Below are positions 8,337-17,554 of a DNA stretch of 64,000 nt, piece by piece. The stretch is from RGIG9608 sp045602425 (GTDB lineage: Bacteria; Bacteroidota; Bacteroidia; Bacteroidales; Paludibacteraceae), in assembly GCA_045602425.1 (NCBI GenBank), contig JAZSBO010000009.1:1-64000 (forward strand), given 5' to 3'. The notes under the pieces were generated by a model. That model saw nothing but the letters and a program-made list of their open reading frames with translations. It had not been told where the DNA came from and searched no databases. The position numbers and the translations under genes are program-made. Positions within the stretch are counted from its first letter, which is position 1; the number at the start of each line of letters is the position of its first letter.

Positions 8337-8978
8337 TTAAATCCTTTCTTTTTTTGTATATCTACACAAATTTTGCAGCCCACAAGTGGAGCATTTGGGT
8401 TTGCGTGCTATGCAAACATATCGGCCATGTAGAATAAGCCAGTGGTGCGCTTTGGGTATAAGATTTTTGGGAATATGTTTTACCAATTCTTTTTCGGTTT
8501 GCAGAGGATTTTTGCTGTTGGTGGTTAGTCCTATGCGTTCGGCTACACGGAAAACGTGCGTATCCACAGCCATAGCAGGTTGGTTAAATGCTACAGAAAC
8601 AACCACATTGGCAGTTTTTCGTCCCACACCGGGTAGTTTCTTCAAATCATCGGTGTTGTTTGGGACTTCGCCATCAAATTGGTTTACGAGCATTTTTGCC
8701 ATACCCACCAAATGTTTGGCTTTGTTGTTGGGGTACGATATGCTACTGATGTATTCAAAAATCACTTCGGGTGTTGCCGCAGACATTGCTTCGGCTGTAG
8801 GATAGTCGTAAAAGAGCTGAGGAGTGACCATGTTGACTCGTTTGTCGGTGCATTGAGCCGAAAGAATTACTGCCACGAGCAATTCAAACGGATTGGAGAA
8901 GTTGAGTTCGCTTTCTGCTATAGGCATATTCTTCTCGAACCAAGCGATTACTTCCGAATAACGTTCTTTTTTAGTCAT
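8337..8978 (-). CDS. nth: Endonuclease III
   Basis: Nth is a DNA glycosylase/AP lyase that removes oxidised pyrimidines in base-excision repair. The 213 residues are full length. The helix-hairpin-helix LPGVGRKTANVV with its catalytic lysine is visible, followed by the catalytic aspartate in VDTHVFRV. The C terminus carries the four-cysteine [4Fe-4S] loop with spacing C-x6-C-x2-C-x5-C. It is monocistronic and divergent from ftsK. Confidence 0.96.
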   Translation of the reverse strand: MTKKERYSEVIAWFEKNMPIAESELNFSNPFELLVAVILSAQCTDKRVNMVTPQLFYDYPTAEAMSAATPEVIFEYISSISYPNNKAKHLVGMAKMLVNQFDGEVPNNTDDLKKLPGVGRKTANVVVSVAFNQPAMAVDTHVFRVAERIGLTTNSKNPLQTEKELVKHIPKNLIPKAHHWLILHGRYVCIARKPKCSTCGLQNLCRYTKKERI

Positions 8979-9066
8979 CGTAAAAATGCTTTTTCAGTAA
9001 GCAAATTTCATTATTTTAGCAAAGATTGCAAAAAAGTTAAGAGTTTTTTTTTGATGTTGATTTTAT

Positions 9067-9074
9067 TATTTTTG
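9067..9074 (+). promoter_or_regulatory. -7 element before ftsK
   Basis: TATTTTTG matches TAnnTTTG and lies 26 bases before the ftsK start codon. A TTTG at 9050-9053 is closer than the usual spacing. Confidence 0.5.
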
Positions 9075-9099
9075 CAAGAATTAAAAAGGATTTTTTGTT

Positions 9100-11502
9100 A
9101 TGGCTAAAAAAGTAACAGATAAAAAACAGAAGAATAGTTTTTTCGTTCGTTTGAAGAACTTTTTTGTTGATGAACGTACGCATTATGCGTTGAGTTTGTT
9201 GTTGGTGTTTTTTGTGTTGTATCTGTTTTTTGCGATGTTTTCGTTTTTTTTTACGGCAAGTGCTGACCAAAGTCAGGTGTTGACGGCAACAGACAACAAA
9301 CAAGTAACAAATTGGACTGGATATTTGGGAGCAAAATTAGCTAACAAACTTGTGAATGACGGTTTTGGAGTTGCTTCGTTTGCGGTGTTGTTGTTTCCGT
9401 TTGTTTTAGCATTGCGTTTGGTAGGAAAGAAATTGATGCCACTTTGGAAAGCGTTTATTCTTTCGGCTGTATTTCTTATTTGGGGTTCGGTATTTTTTAG
9501 TTTCTTTTTTTCAAAATTTTACCAAAAATGGGCTGTTAGTCTTGGCGGTGCTCATGGCGATTTTATGAGCGATTTTTTGTTTGAAAATTGTGGTTGGGGT
9601 ACTATTTTGATAATCATTATAGCTTTTTTCATTATTCTTCTTATTTGTTCTTCGCAGTCGCTTGTATGGATAAAAAACTTGTTTGTTAAGAAAAGAAAGG
9701 CATTGCCTGTTGCTTCTGATGCTGTTGTTGAAGAAGAATCTGCTGAAGCAGAATCCGAAGCTGAAAAAGAATCGTCTGCAATCAATGAATTTGTTTTTCC
9801 TGAACCAGCAGATGATAATGTTGTTTCTAATGACGATTTTTTTGTAGAAAATCCTACCAAAGACGAATCGGTAGAAATACTCTCTAACGATGAAAACAAA
9901 AAGGAAATTGAAGTAGAAATACAAGATTCGTTAGATACCGAAATGGCTACTAACGACCCTGATTATATTTTGAAAAAATATGGAAAATATGATCCACGTC
10001 TCGATTTGATGCATTACAAATTTCCTCAGCTTTCGCTTTTAAAAACATATCCTAACGAAAATATGCCTGTGGTGGATATGCAAGAACAAAATGCCAACAA
10101 AGACAAAATTGTTACTACTTTGCGGAACTATGGCATAGAAGTAGAAAGTGTAAAAGCAACAGTTGGTCCAACAATTACGCTATATGAAATAGTGCCACAA
10201 GCAGGAACACGTATTGCGAAAATTCGTAATCTCGAAAGCGATATTATGTTGAGTTTAAAAGCAACGGGTATTCGTATTATTGCACCAATTCCGGGTAAAG
10301 GTACTATTGGAATTGAGGTTCCCAACGAAAATCCACAAATTGTATCGATGCATTCGGTTATTGCCTCAAAAAAATTTCAAGAAGAAGAAAAGTATGTTTT
10401 GCCAGTAGCACTTGGAAGAACTATAACGAACGAAGTGTTTATGTTCGATTTGGCAAAAACACCACATCTTTTAGTTGCAGGAGCAACTGGACAAGGAAAA
10501 TCGGTTGGTTTGAATGCTATTATTACGTCATTGCTTTATAAAAAACATCCTTCAGAATTGAAGTTTGTGCTTATCGACCCTAAAATGGTTGAATTTAATA
10601 TTTATGCTGCTCTCGAAAAGCATTATATGGCAAAAATGCCTGATCAAGATAATATAATCATTACTGATTCTACAAAAGTAATTCAAACGCTCAATTCGCT
10701 TGTAATAGAAATGGAAGAGCGCTATAAGTTGTTGATGTCGGCACATTGTCGCAATATAATCGAGTACAATGAAAAGTTTGTTAACCGTAGGCTTAATCCT
10801 GAAAAAGGACATCGCTTTTTGCCTTATATTGTAATAGTGATTGATGAGTTTGGTGATTTTATAATGGTTGCGGGCAAAGAGGTAGAAACGCCTATTTCTC
10901 GTATTGCACAAAAAGCTCGTGCTGTAGGTATGCATATGATATTAGCAACACAGCGTCCATCTGTAAACATCATTACCGGAGTGATAAAGGCAAATGTACC
11001 AAGCCGTATCGCTTTTCGTGTGTCTTCAATGATAGACTCGCGTACAATTCTTGATGCTTCTGGAGCTAATCAGTTGGTTGGGAAAGGTGATTTACTCTAT
11101 TCGGGTGGCAGTGAACTAATACGTGTGCAATGTGCTTTTGTTGATACGCCAGAGGTTGAAAAAATAGTAGAATATGTAAGTAAACAACAAGCCTATCCTT
11201 CGGCATATATGTTGCCTGAATGTGAAATATCCGAGTCGGGAGGCGATCTCAATGTAAGTGGTGTAGATATGACGCAACGCGATCCGCTTTTCGAGGAAGC
11301 TGCTCGTATGGTGGTAAGTACGCAACAGGGATCTACTTCTAATATTCAACGGAAATTTAGTGTGGGTTTCAATCGTGCAGGACGAATAATGGATCAGTTG
11401 GAGCATGCTGGTATTATTGGTCCACAAGAAGGAAGCAAACCACGAAAAGTGTTGGTTGCATCGGAGTTTGAATTAGATCAAATGCTTAACAATATGAATT
11501 AA
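9100..11502 (+). CDS. ftsK: DNA translocase FtsK
   Basis: FtsK is the septum-anchored motor that pumps DNA during chromosome dimer resolution and segregation. The 800-residue product has four N-terminal membrane segments (about residues 27-50, 82-105, 115-135, 160-185) and an acidic linker of about 100 residues. The RecA-like motor follows, with Walker A GATGQGKS at 461-468, Walker B VIVIDEFGDF near 580 and the ATQRPSVNIITG loop. The C-terminal winged-helix gamma domain (about 735-790) should bind polar guiding sequences. It heads an operon with lolA-like and trxB genes, an arrangement common in Bacteroidales. Confidence 0.97.
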   Translation: MAKKVTDKKQKNSFFVRLKNFFVDERTHYALSLLLVFFVLYLFFAMFSFFFTASADQSQVLTATDNKQVTNWTGYLGAKLANKLVNDGFGVASFAVLLFPFVLALRLVGKKLMPLWKAFILSAVFLIWGSVFFSFFFSKFYQKWAVSLGGAHGDFMSDFLFENCGWGTILIIIIAFFIILLICSSQSLVWIKNLFVKKRKALPVASDAVVEEESAEAESEAEKESSAINEFVFPEPADDNVVSNDDFFVENPTKDESVEILSNDENKKEIEVEIQDSLDTEMATNDPDYILKKYGKYDPRLDLMHYKFPQLSLLKTYPNENMPVVDMQEQNANKDKIVTTLRNYGIEVESVKATVGPTITLYEIVPQAGTRIAKIRNLESDIMLSLKATGIRIIAPIPGKGTIGIEVPNENPQIVSMHSVIASKKFQEEEKYVLPVALGRTITNEVFMFDLAKTPHLLVAGATGQGKSVGLNAIITSLLYKKHPSELKFVLIDPKMVEFNIYAALEKHYMAKMPDQDNIIITDSTKVIQTLNSLVIEMEERYKLLMSAHCRNIIEYNEKFVNRRLNPEKGHRFLPYIVIVIDEFGDFIMVAGKEVETPISRIAQKARAVGMHMILATQRPSVNIITGVIKANVPSRIAFRVSSMIDSRTILDASGANQLVGKGDLLYSGGSELIRVQCAFVDTPEVEKIVEYVSKQQAYPSAYMLPECEISESGGDLNVSGVDMTQRDPLFEEAARMVVSTQQGSTSNIQRKFSVGFNRAGRIMDQLEHAGIIGPQEGSKPRKVLVASEFELDQMLNNMN

Positions 11503-11509
11503 GAAAACT

Positions 11510-12154
11510 ATGAAAAAGATAAAAAAAATAGTAGCGTTGTTAATTGTATTTATGCCGTTTATTGCTGTAGCACAAACTGATCAGCAAGCAAAAGTATTTT
11601 TTGATAAAACAATAGCTGTATTGCAAAATAGTTCGTTACAAACGGACTTTTCGGTAACTTACGAAAATGCTGTTACAAACGATAGCGAAACCAAACAAGG
11701 GAAACTACTTCTTAAAGGCAATAAATTTTATTTTTTGCTCGAAACGATAGAATTGTTTTTCGATGGAAAAACACAATGGATGTATATGAAAGATATTGAC
11801 GAAGTGTCTGTATCCGAGCCAACAGGTAAGGAGTTAAGCGATGTAAATCCTATTTTAATGATAAAAGAATTTCGAAAAACTCATATGGTACAATTTGATG
11901 CTGATGATGTGGCTTCATCACAAAATCGTTTGTTGAATCTTTATCCTTCTGATAAAAATGCTGATCATTTTAAAGTAGCTTTGGTAGTAAAAACAAACAC
12001 AAAGCAGATAGTTTCGATCAAAATTTCGTTTAAAAATGGAACATCTACACTGTTTTCTACAAAAAATTATCAAACGTTGAAAACGCTTTCTGATGCGGTT
12101 TTTGTGTTTGATAAATCGAAATATCCAAATGTAATTATTAACGATTTAAGATAG
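11510..12154 (+). CDS. LolA-like outer-membrane lipoprotein carrier
   Basis: This is a 214-residue exported protein with an N-terminal signal peptide (cleavage likely after VAQ, near residue 21). It is rich in beta strands, as expected for the LolA fold that shuttles lipoproteins from the inner to the outer membrane. It belongs to the divergent Bacteroidetes LolA branch, where identity to E. coli LolA is low. The position between ftsK (7 bases upstream) and trxB (5 bases downstream) repeats the Bacteroidales gene order and supports the assignment. Confidence 0.85.
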   Translation: MKKIKKIVALLIVFMPFIAVAQTDQQAKVFFDKTIAVLQNSSLQTDFSVTYENAVTNDSETKQGKLLLKGNKFYFLLETIELFFDGKTQWMYMKDIDEVSVSEPTGKELSDVNPILMIKEFRKTHMVQFDADDVASSQNRLLNLYPSDKNADHFKVALVVKTNTKQIVSIKISFKNGTSTLFSTKNYQTLKTLSDAVFVFDKSKYPNVIINDLR

Positions 12155-12159
12155 AATTT

Positions 12160-13092
12160 ATGGAAAAAATAGACTGTTTGATTATCGGCTCTGGTCCTGC
12201 AGGATACACAGCTGCCATTTATGCCTCACGTGCCAATTTAAACCCTGTTCTTTACGAAGGAATTCAGCCTGGAGGACAACTTACCACTACTACCGAGATT
12301 GAAAATTTTCCGGGATTCCCCGAAGGAATAACAGGAACGGAATTGATGGGAAAAATGCGTGCACAAGCTGAACGTTTTGGTGTTGATATTCGCTCTGGTA
12401 TGGTTACTGAAGTTGATTTTTCGGGCGATGTGCATAGAGTAACAATCGATGGAGAAAAACAAATTGAAGCTAAATGTGTGATTATTTCCACAGGAGCTTC
12501 GGCAAAATATCTTGGGCTCGCCGACGAACAAAAATATATGGGAATGGGCGTTTCCGCGTGTGCCACTTGCGATGGATTCTTCTATCGCCGAAAAACGGTG
12601 GCTGTAGTTGGCGGTGGCGACACAGCTTGCGAAGAAGCAATCTATTTGGCAGGATTAGCAAAAAAAGTTTACCTCATTGTGCGTAAACCGTTTCTTCGTG
12701 CTTCGGAAATTATGCAAAAACGTGTCGTTGAAACCGAAAACATCGAAGTGCTTTTCGAACACGAAACACTTGGACTTTTTGGTAAAAACGGTGTTGAAGG
12801 AGCTCGTTTGGTGAAACGTCGTGGACAAACCGACGAACAAGAAATTGAAATTGCTATCGATGGATTTTTCTTAGCTATTGGTCATCATCCCAACTCTGAT
12901 GTGTTCAAAAAATTTATTGAAACTGATGAATTAGGTTACATCAAAACTGTTGCTGGAACGCCTAAAACCAACGTTGCAGGAGTGTTTGCTGCGGGCGATG
13001 TGGCCGATCCAAATTATCGACAAGCCATTACGGCAGCAGCAAGTGGTTGCCGTGCTGCTATAGAAGTAGAACGCTACTTAAAGTCAAGATAA
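12160..13092 (+). CDS. trxB: Thioredoxin-disulfide reductase
   Basis: TrxB reduces thioredoxin with NADPH through FAD and a redox disulfide. The 310 residues match the low-molecular-weight type. The FAD-binding GSGPAGYTAA lies near residues 8-17, the redox pair CATC at Cys134 and Cys137, and the NADPH-binding GGGDTACEEA follows near 151. A second FAD motif, GVFAAGDV, is near the C terminus. It is the third gene of the ftsK operon. The local codons look slightly richer in G and C than the flanking genes. Confidence 0.97.
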   Translation: MEKIDCLIIGSGPAGYTAAIYASRANLNPVLYEGIQPGGQLTTTTEIENFPGFPEGITGTELMGKMRAQAERFGVDIRSGMVTEVDFSGDVHRVTIDGEKQIEAKCVIISTGASAKYLGLADEQKYMGMGVSACATCDGFFYRRKTVAVVGGGDTACEEAIYLAGLAKKVYLIVRKPFLRASEIMQKRVVETENIEVLFEHETLGLFGKNGVEGARLVKRRGQTDEQEIEIAIDGFFLAIGHHPNSDVFKKFIETDELGYIKTVAGTPKTNVAGVFAAGDVADPNYRQAITAAASGCRAAIEVERYLKSR

Positions 13093-13094
13093 AA

Positions 13095-13466
13095 ATGCAT
13101 TTTTTCAGAAAATACTATTTAATAATAGTTTGGTGTATTGTTATAGCAATACTTTCTTTGAAGAAAATAGAGATTTCCGAAATTCCTTCTTTTTTCAATT
13201 TCCCATATATTGATAAAGGAGTTCATTTCGTTATGTATTTTATTTTGGGAGTGGTGCTTTGTTATGAAATTGGATTGTCAACATTTTTCAAGAAAATATT
13301 TGTGTTATTCTTCCCTATTTTTTATGGAGGTGTCATAGAATTGATACAAGAATACGCTGTGCATCGGACAGGCGATTGGTTTGATTTTTTTGCTAATATT
13401 TTAGGAGGATTTTCAGGTATAGTGTTCGGTTTCCTTATTTTTCGAAAAACGAAATGTAAGTATTAA
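13095..13466 (+). CDS. VanZ-like membrane protein
   Basis: This 123-residue protein starts at the ATG at 13095, 2 bases after the trxB stop; an upstream start would overlap trxB by 46 bases. It has about four membrane segments and the VanZ-family pattern of an acidic residue in a helix (GGVIELIQEY) followed by RTGDWFDFFANILGG. VanZ relatives are small integral membrane proteins of unclear biochemical role, some linked to teicoplanin resistance. It probably ends the ftsK-lolA-trxB operon. Confidence 0.82.
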   Translation: MHFFRKYYLIIVWCIVIAILSLKKIEISEIPSFFNFPYIDKGVHFVMYFILGVVLCYEIGLSTFFKKIFVLFFPIFYGGVIELIQEYAVHRTGDWFDFFANILGGFSGIVFGFLIFRKTKCKY

Positions 13467-13486
13467 ACAATTTCTAATAAAAACAG

Positions 13487-13521
13487 AAGAGCCACAAATC
13501 AAAAAAATGTGGCTCTTTTTT
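13487..13521. terminator. Terminator after the vanZ-like gene
   Basis: AAGAGCCACA pairs with TGTGGCTCTT around an A-rich loop, and a T run follows. It serves the convergent pair at 13466 and 13550. Confidence 0.85.
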
Positions 13522-13549
13522 ATAAATAGAAATTCAATAATGCCGAGAA

Positions 13550-14197
13550 CTAAGCCTCGTCGCCAAATACAACGCCATTACCAGCAGAGTTTATCCACTC
13601 TTTTTTGACGGCAAAACTCCAAATGATAAGAGCTAAATTGACAATAAAAGCCAAAACAAGAATGATGATTTCTATTATTTTAGTAGCTTTTAGTATTGGC
13701 GTTTGCGATTTTTCTTTCAACGATAGAAAGATATTATGTAGTGTAAAAGGTGTATTTGTAGTCTCAAATTCGTTTAAATATAGATTGATATTGTTGGCAA
13801 ATTCCTCTAAATAAGAGATATAAGCATTTATACCAATAATGCGAACAAGAAAATTAACATCATCATTACTATTTAAATATGAGCGAATTTGTTTACTATC
13901 GGAAATAAGATTTTTAATGGTTTCGGCATTAAGAACCTGTTGCGTATAGTCAGGAGAAATTTGGTTGATTTGATTTTCTACTTGACCGATTTCGAAATCT
14001 ATAAATTGATTAATTTTTTTCGGGATAAAAGCACTTGCTATGAACAATGTGATCAATAAAATAGCAGTTAGAATTGTAGCTGCGAAAAGAATATTTTTTT
14101 TAGTAGATTTTTTCAAAGGCAAAATCAAAAACCATATAATAATAGTAGGTACTGCTACTATCAAAAGAGCAAAAATGACAACATAAAAAGTATTCAT
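13550..14197 (-). CDS. Membrane protein of unknown function
   Basis: This is a 215-residue protein with two N-terminal membrane segments (about residues 5-27 and 38-58), a soluble region of about 110 residues with helical, coiled-coil-like character, and a third membrane segment near 172-195. I recognise no family motif. It is the last gene of the bPH operon behind leader RNA copy B and starts 2 bases after the preceding stop. It is probably a partner of the two proteins encoded upstream, but that rests on context only. Confidence 0.75.
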   Translation of the reverse strand: MNTFYVVIFALLIVAVPTIIIWFLILPLKKSTKKNILFAATILTAILLITLFIASAFIPKKINQFIDFEIGQVENQINQISPDYTQQVLNAETIKNLISDSKQIRSYLNSNDDVNFLVRIIGINAYISYLEEFANNINLYLNEFETTNTPFTLHNIFLSLKEKSQTPILKATKIIEIIILVLAFIVNLALIIWSFAVKKEWINSAGNGVVFGDEA

Positions 14198-14199
14198 AA

Positions 14200-14634
14200 T
14201 TAATTCTGATTTAAGTTAGTATAAATAACGGTTTTTTGTTTTTTACAGCTTTTTTTCAATGTTTTAATAAGAGGTTGCTTTAGTTTTTTCAATATTTTAT
14301 ATTTGTCTGTTTGATTCAAATCCTTGAGTACTATTTTTACTAATAATCGTCCGCAAGGGGCTTGCATATATTCGGTAAATGTATCGGGGCGGAACGTGTT
14401 TTCGTTGCGTTGCATCAAGACGTTGTATTTACGTTTTTTGTCGTTCCATGCACGAAAAATACGTAGAGCAGACCGTAAACATATAAGGGCAACAACAATT
14501 TGTACAAAAAAAATCCAATTGTAAATTTTATAAAGCGGAATAAATACAATGCCTATCCCCCCAACAAGCAGGAGGAAGGCATAAGTATTTAAATACAAAA
14601 ATCGCGAAAAAGTTACGATTGTTTGTTTGTTCAT
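14200..14634 (-). CDS. Small membrane protein of unknown function
   Basis: This is a 144-residue protein with two closely spaced membrane segments (about residues 14-32 and 38-58). A basic cytoplasmic tail follows, with many lysines near the end. No family is recognised. Its ATG directly follows the stop of the bPH-like gene, so it is part of the same operon and probably coupled in translation. Confidence 0.75.
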   Translation of the reverse strand: MNKQTIVTFSRFLYLNTYAFLLLVGGIGIVFIPLYKIYNWIFFVQIVVALICLRSALRIFRAWNDKKRKYNVLMQRNENTFRPDTFTEYMQAPCGRLLVKIVLKDLNQTDKYKILKKLKQPLIKTLKKSCKKQKTVIYTNLNQN

Positions 14635-15078
14635 TTATTGAGCATTAGAGATAGCTTTGTAGAACGAATCCACTATTTTTTGTGCTTCTGCTTCGTTGTC
14701 GCTTGGCAATAAGATAGAAGTACGTTGTGTGAATGCATCATAATACAAAGTGTATGATTGACAGAAACAGCCAAGGCAAGTACCTTCTTTTACATAGCCA
14801 ACTTCTTTTACGCTACTTGGTAATAGATATTTTACGTTTTTACCAGCGTTCAAAACCCAGAAAGCTTTGAATTGAATAACTTCAACTACGCGTTTGTTAG
14901 TGATAACAACAAAACCTTCACGTTTGTTTCCTAACAAAAGGTTAAAAAGTTTTACGATAGAACCCCAAAGTTTAGCAAAAGGATTTGCACTAGTTGCCCA
15001 CAATTCAGCTTCAAGTTCCATTACTAAATTTTCACCTTCGTTTAAGATAAGACCAGATTTTAAATTTGAATTTGCCAT
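14635..15078 (-). CDS. Bacterial PH-like domain protein
   Basis: This is a 147-residue protein starting at the ATG at 15078; the longer open frame to 15177 runs back into the structured leader and is unlikely to be coding. The pattern of hydrophobic strands with VVITNKRVVEV and the following amphipathic segment is typical of bacterial PH-like (bPH, YdbT-like) domains, which have a PH fold and are usually membrane-associated. An unusual cysteine cluster, CLGCFC, lies near residue 111. It is the first gene of a three-gene operon behind leader RNA copy B. The biochemical role is unknown. Confidence 0.72.
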   Translation of the reverse strand: MANSNLKSGLILNEGENLVMELEAELWATSANPFAKLWGSIVKLFNLLLGNKREGFVVITNKRVVEVIQFKAFWVLNAGKNVKYLLPSSVKEVGYVKEGTCLGCFCQSYTLYYDAFTQRTSILLPSDNEAEAQKIVDSFYKAISNAQ

Positions 15079-15124
15079 AATTTTTTTGTTTTTAAAAAGT
15101 TTAATAAAAATTCCTGATTCTTTT

Positions 15125-15417
15125 CGGCTTTTCAGGTTGCTCCGTTTTCTGTCGAATGTTTTTGGATATGTACACAAAAAAGCGTGGACAGAGATTTATC
15201 CACGCCCCGAGGTCCTGAGAATTACCCACACACGAACAGACAATTCTTGTCCACGTTTAATGCGTAAACAATACGTTCGTGTGTTTGAAATTTTTTATGC
15301 ATGAAATTTCTCAGGTTTCGGGGCATAAAATAAAGCAAACGCTTTTCCAAAATTTCAAGGTGTACATAAAAGCACACAGGAGAATTATTTCATAGGCAAA
15401 AATTTTTTAAAATTTGT
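15125..15417 (-). ncRNA. Structured leader RNA, copy B
   Basis: This is the second copy of the leader described at 7525-7817. On the minus strand it has the same 5' block (TTTTTGCCTATGAAATAA), then a hairpin GTGTGC/GTACAC (15377-15372 with 15365-15360). The rod stems GCCCCGA/TCGGGGC, CCTGAGAA/TTCTCAGG and CACACGAAC/GTTCGTGTG nest between about 15324 and 15204. A further stem CGTGGA/TCCACG lies at 15183-15204, and the 3' block GGAGCAACCTGAAAAGCCG ends near 15125. The stem sequences differ from copy A while pairing is kept, so selection acts on structure. It ends 47 bases before the bPH gene. Confidence 0.75.
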
Positions 15418-15422
15418 TTTCC

Positions 15423-15430
15423 CAAAATTA
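15423..15430 (-). promoter_or_regulatory. -7 element of leader RNA copy B
   Basis: The minus strand reads TAATTTTG, a match to TAnnTTTG, about 25 bases before the conserved 5' block and at nearly the same distance as in copy A. Confidence 0.6.
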
Positions 15431-15514
15431 AAAATTTTTTGAGTTATTACATTAAAAAAAACAGCATAAGAATGCACAATGCTAAAAAATATGCTTTTCT
15501 CGTACAGTCAAAAC

Positions 15515-17308
15515 TCAATGAAAATAACTGTAAATAATTGATGCTCTTTGAATTCCGACTATTTTTTCGAGTTCAGTTTGTGGTGCAGATTTTATACGTT
15601 TTAGACTTTTGAAGTGCTTTAAAAGCTCAGTTTTTGTCTTTTCGCCAATCCCTTTTATGTTGTCGAGTTCCGATGAGGTTTGCTGTTTGCTTCGTTTGCT
15701 CCGATGAAACGAAATGGCAAATCGGTGAACTTCATCTTGCACCGAAGCTAAAAATTTGAAAGTAAAGTCGGTCGGTTTCAATCCGATTACTTGCGGAGGA
15801 CAACCAAATAAAACTTCGCTGGTTCGGTGTCGATTATTTTTTGCTAAACCAATAATTGGTATTTGTAGCTGTAGTTCGTCTTCTACAACTTGTCGTACGA
15901 CTTCCATTTGCCCTTTTCCGCCATCGGTAATAATAAGATCGGGCAACGGTTGTTGTTCGTCTTTCAAGCGAGTGTAACGTCTACGTACAACCTCTTTCAT
16001 TGATGCATAGTCGTCGGCTCCGACAATGGTTTTTATGTTGTACGTACGATAATCTTTTTTCGAAGGCTTACATTTTTTGAATACTACGCAAGCTGCTACA
16101 GCATTTGTTCCGCTGATGTTCGAATTGTCGAAACATTCGATTGTTTCAGGTATTTTTGGAAGATGAAGAGCGTTTTGTATCTCTTTCATCAATCGCATTG
16201 ATCGCTGGTCAGGATTCAGTTTCTCGCTTTGCTTGTATTTGTCAACTTTGTATTGGCGAACATTTTTCGTTGCCAAATCGAGCAGTTTCTTTTTATTACC
16301 TCGTTGTGGTACAATGAATTCTAAATTTTCGTCTATTCCATCGGGATGAAACGGAACTATGAGGGTTTTGTTCGTACTGTTCAGTCGTTCGCGTAATTCT
16401 AAAATGCCAAGAGCAAAAACTTCTGTTTTGTCTTCGTCTAATTTTTTTTGATATTCTATTGTAAATCCTTGAATAACAGCACCTTTTGCTATTCTCAAAA
16501 TGTTAATGTAAGCAGAATTTTCATCTTCGTCGTAGGCAAAAACATCTAAATTGTCGTCGGTTGCTGTCGTTATGATTGTTTTTGCTTGATATTTGAGCAA
16601 TGCTTCGTATTTTAGTTTTAGTTTTTGTGCTTCTTCGAATTTTTCTTCTGCTGCCAAAATTTGTATTTGTTGCAATAGATAGTCAACAATTTTGTGGCTG
16701 TTGCCTTGTGCAATTTCTTTTATTTCATCGATGTTTTTCTGATAGTCGCGTTCGGTTTGCAAACCTACGCAAACACCTAAACAGTTTTTTATATGATACT
16801 CCAAACAAAGTTTGAATTTTTTCGCTCTGATGTTTTCGGTGTTGAGCATCAAGTTGCAACTACGTATGGGGTAGAGTTCGTGGATTAAATCCAAAAGCGT
16901 GTCGAGGGCACGAACCGAAGAATACGGTCCGAAGAAATCGGCATTTTTTTTCAATGTTCGGGTTTTGAATACACGAGGAAACTTTTCGTGCGTAATGCAA
17001 AGCCACGGATACGTTTTCCCGTCTTTTAAGAGAATATTGTAGTGTGGCTGATAGCGTTTTATCAGGTTGTTTTCGAGTAGCAGAGCTTCGTTTTCCGAAT
17101 TTACTACAATGTATTCCAAATCTACGATTTGCTGAACGAGTTTTTTTGTTTTTATCGAATCGTGCGTTTTGTTGAAGTATGACGCAACACGCCGTTTCAG
17201 ATTTTTTGCCTTTCCAACATAAATAATCACCCCTTTCGAGTTGAAGTATTGATATACGCCCGGCGACTCGGGCAGTGAATTGATTTTATTTTTTAGCAAT
17301 TCATCCAT
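15515..17308 (-). CDS. uvrC: Excinuclease ABC subunit C
   Basis: UvrC makes the two incisions around a lesion in nucleotide-excision repair. The 597-residue product has the N-terminal GIY-YIG nuclease (GVYQYF, then IIYVGKAKNL, residues 17-40), a central UVR segment near 200-235, and the RNase H-like C-terminal nuclease beginning around IECFDNSNISG. Tandem helix-hairpin-helix motifs end the protein (IKGIGEKTKTELL, then IVGIQRASII). A -7 element lies only 4 bases before the start codon, so the message may be leaderless. It is monocistronic. Confidence 0.97.
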   Translation of the reverse strand: MDELLKNKINSLPESPGVYQYFNSKGVIIYVGKAKNLKRRVASYFNKTHDSIKTKKLVQQIVDLEYIVVNSENEALLLENNLIKRYQPHYNILLKDGKTYPWLCITHEKFPRVFKTRTLKKNADFFGPYSSVRALDTLLDLIHELYPIRSCNLMLNTENIRAKKFKLCLEYHIKNCLGVCVGLQTERDYQKNIDEIKEIAQGNSHKIVDYLLQQIQILAAEEKFEEAQKLKLKYEALLKYQAKTIITTATDDNLDVFAYDEDENSAYINILRIAKGAVIQGFTIEYQKKLDEDKTEVFALGILELRERLNSTNKTLIVPFHPDGIDENLEFIVPQRGNKKKLLDLATKNVRQYKVDKYKQSEKLNPDQRSMRLMKEIQNALHLPKIPETIECFDNSNISGTNAVAACVVFKKCKPSKKDYRTYNIKTIVGADDYASMKEVVRRRYTRLKDEQQPLPDLIITDGGKGQMEVVRQVVEDELQLQIPIIGLAKNNRHRTSEVLFGCPPQVIGLKPTDFTFKFLASVQDEVHRFAISFHRSKRSKQQTSSELDNIKGIGEKTKTELLKHFKSLKRIKSAPQTELEKIVGIQRASIIYSYFH

Positions 17309-17312
17309 AGCA

Positions 17313-17320
17313 CAAAGTTA
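17313..17320 (-). promoter_or_regulatory. -7 element abutting uvrC
   Basis: TAACTTTG on the minus strand matches TAnnTTTG and is separated from the uvrC ATG by only 4 bases. The start of transcription would then coincide with the start codon. Confidence 0.5.
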
Positions 17321-17370
17321 TAATTTTTGAAGAAATTTGTTTTCTTTTACATTAAATTATTAAAAAGGTG

Positions 17371-17378
17371 TATATTTG
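17371..17378 (+). promoter_or_regulatory. -7 element of the orphan structured RNA
   Basis: TATATTTG matches TAnnTTTG. It faces away from uvrC and toward the structured stretch that follows; no good TTTG is found at the usual -33 distance. Confidence 0.5.
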
Positions 17379-17554
17379 CTATGCATTTTGCTCACGCTGG
17401 GGAGGTTTTGCCTTTTATGTGAGGGTGGGCAAGAGGCAGACATAAAAAAAGGCGTCTTTTTGTCGCTTTGTGCTTGGCTATCTGAAATCTGGTAAATTTC
17501 AAAAAAGTATCCAACGCATTGCAACATGAGATGTCTGCGTGGTATGATTTGTAG

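Noticed and set aside
9511..9924. Two antisense frames in the ftsK linker region
   Set aside because: They mirror the low-complexity acidic linker of FtsK and lack signals of expression.
14635..15177. A longer bPH protein starting at 15177
   Set aside because: The extra 33 residues would be read from the conserved 3' block of leader RNA copy B; the ATG at 15078 gives the normal domain start.
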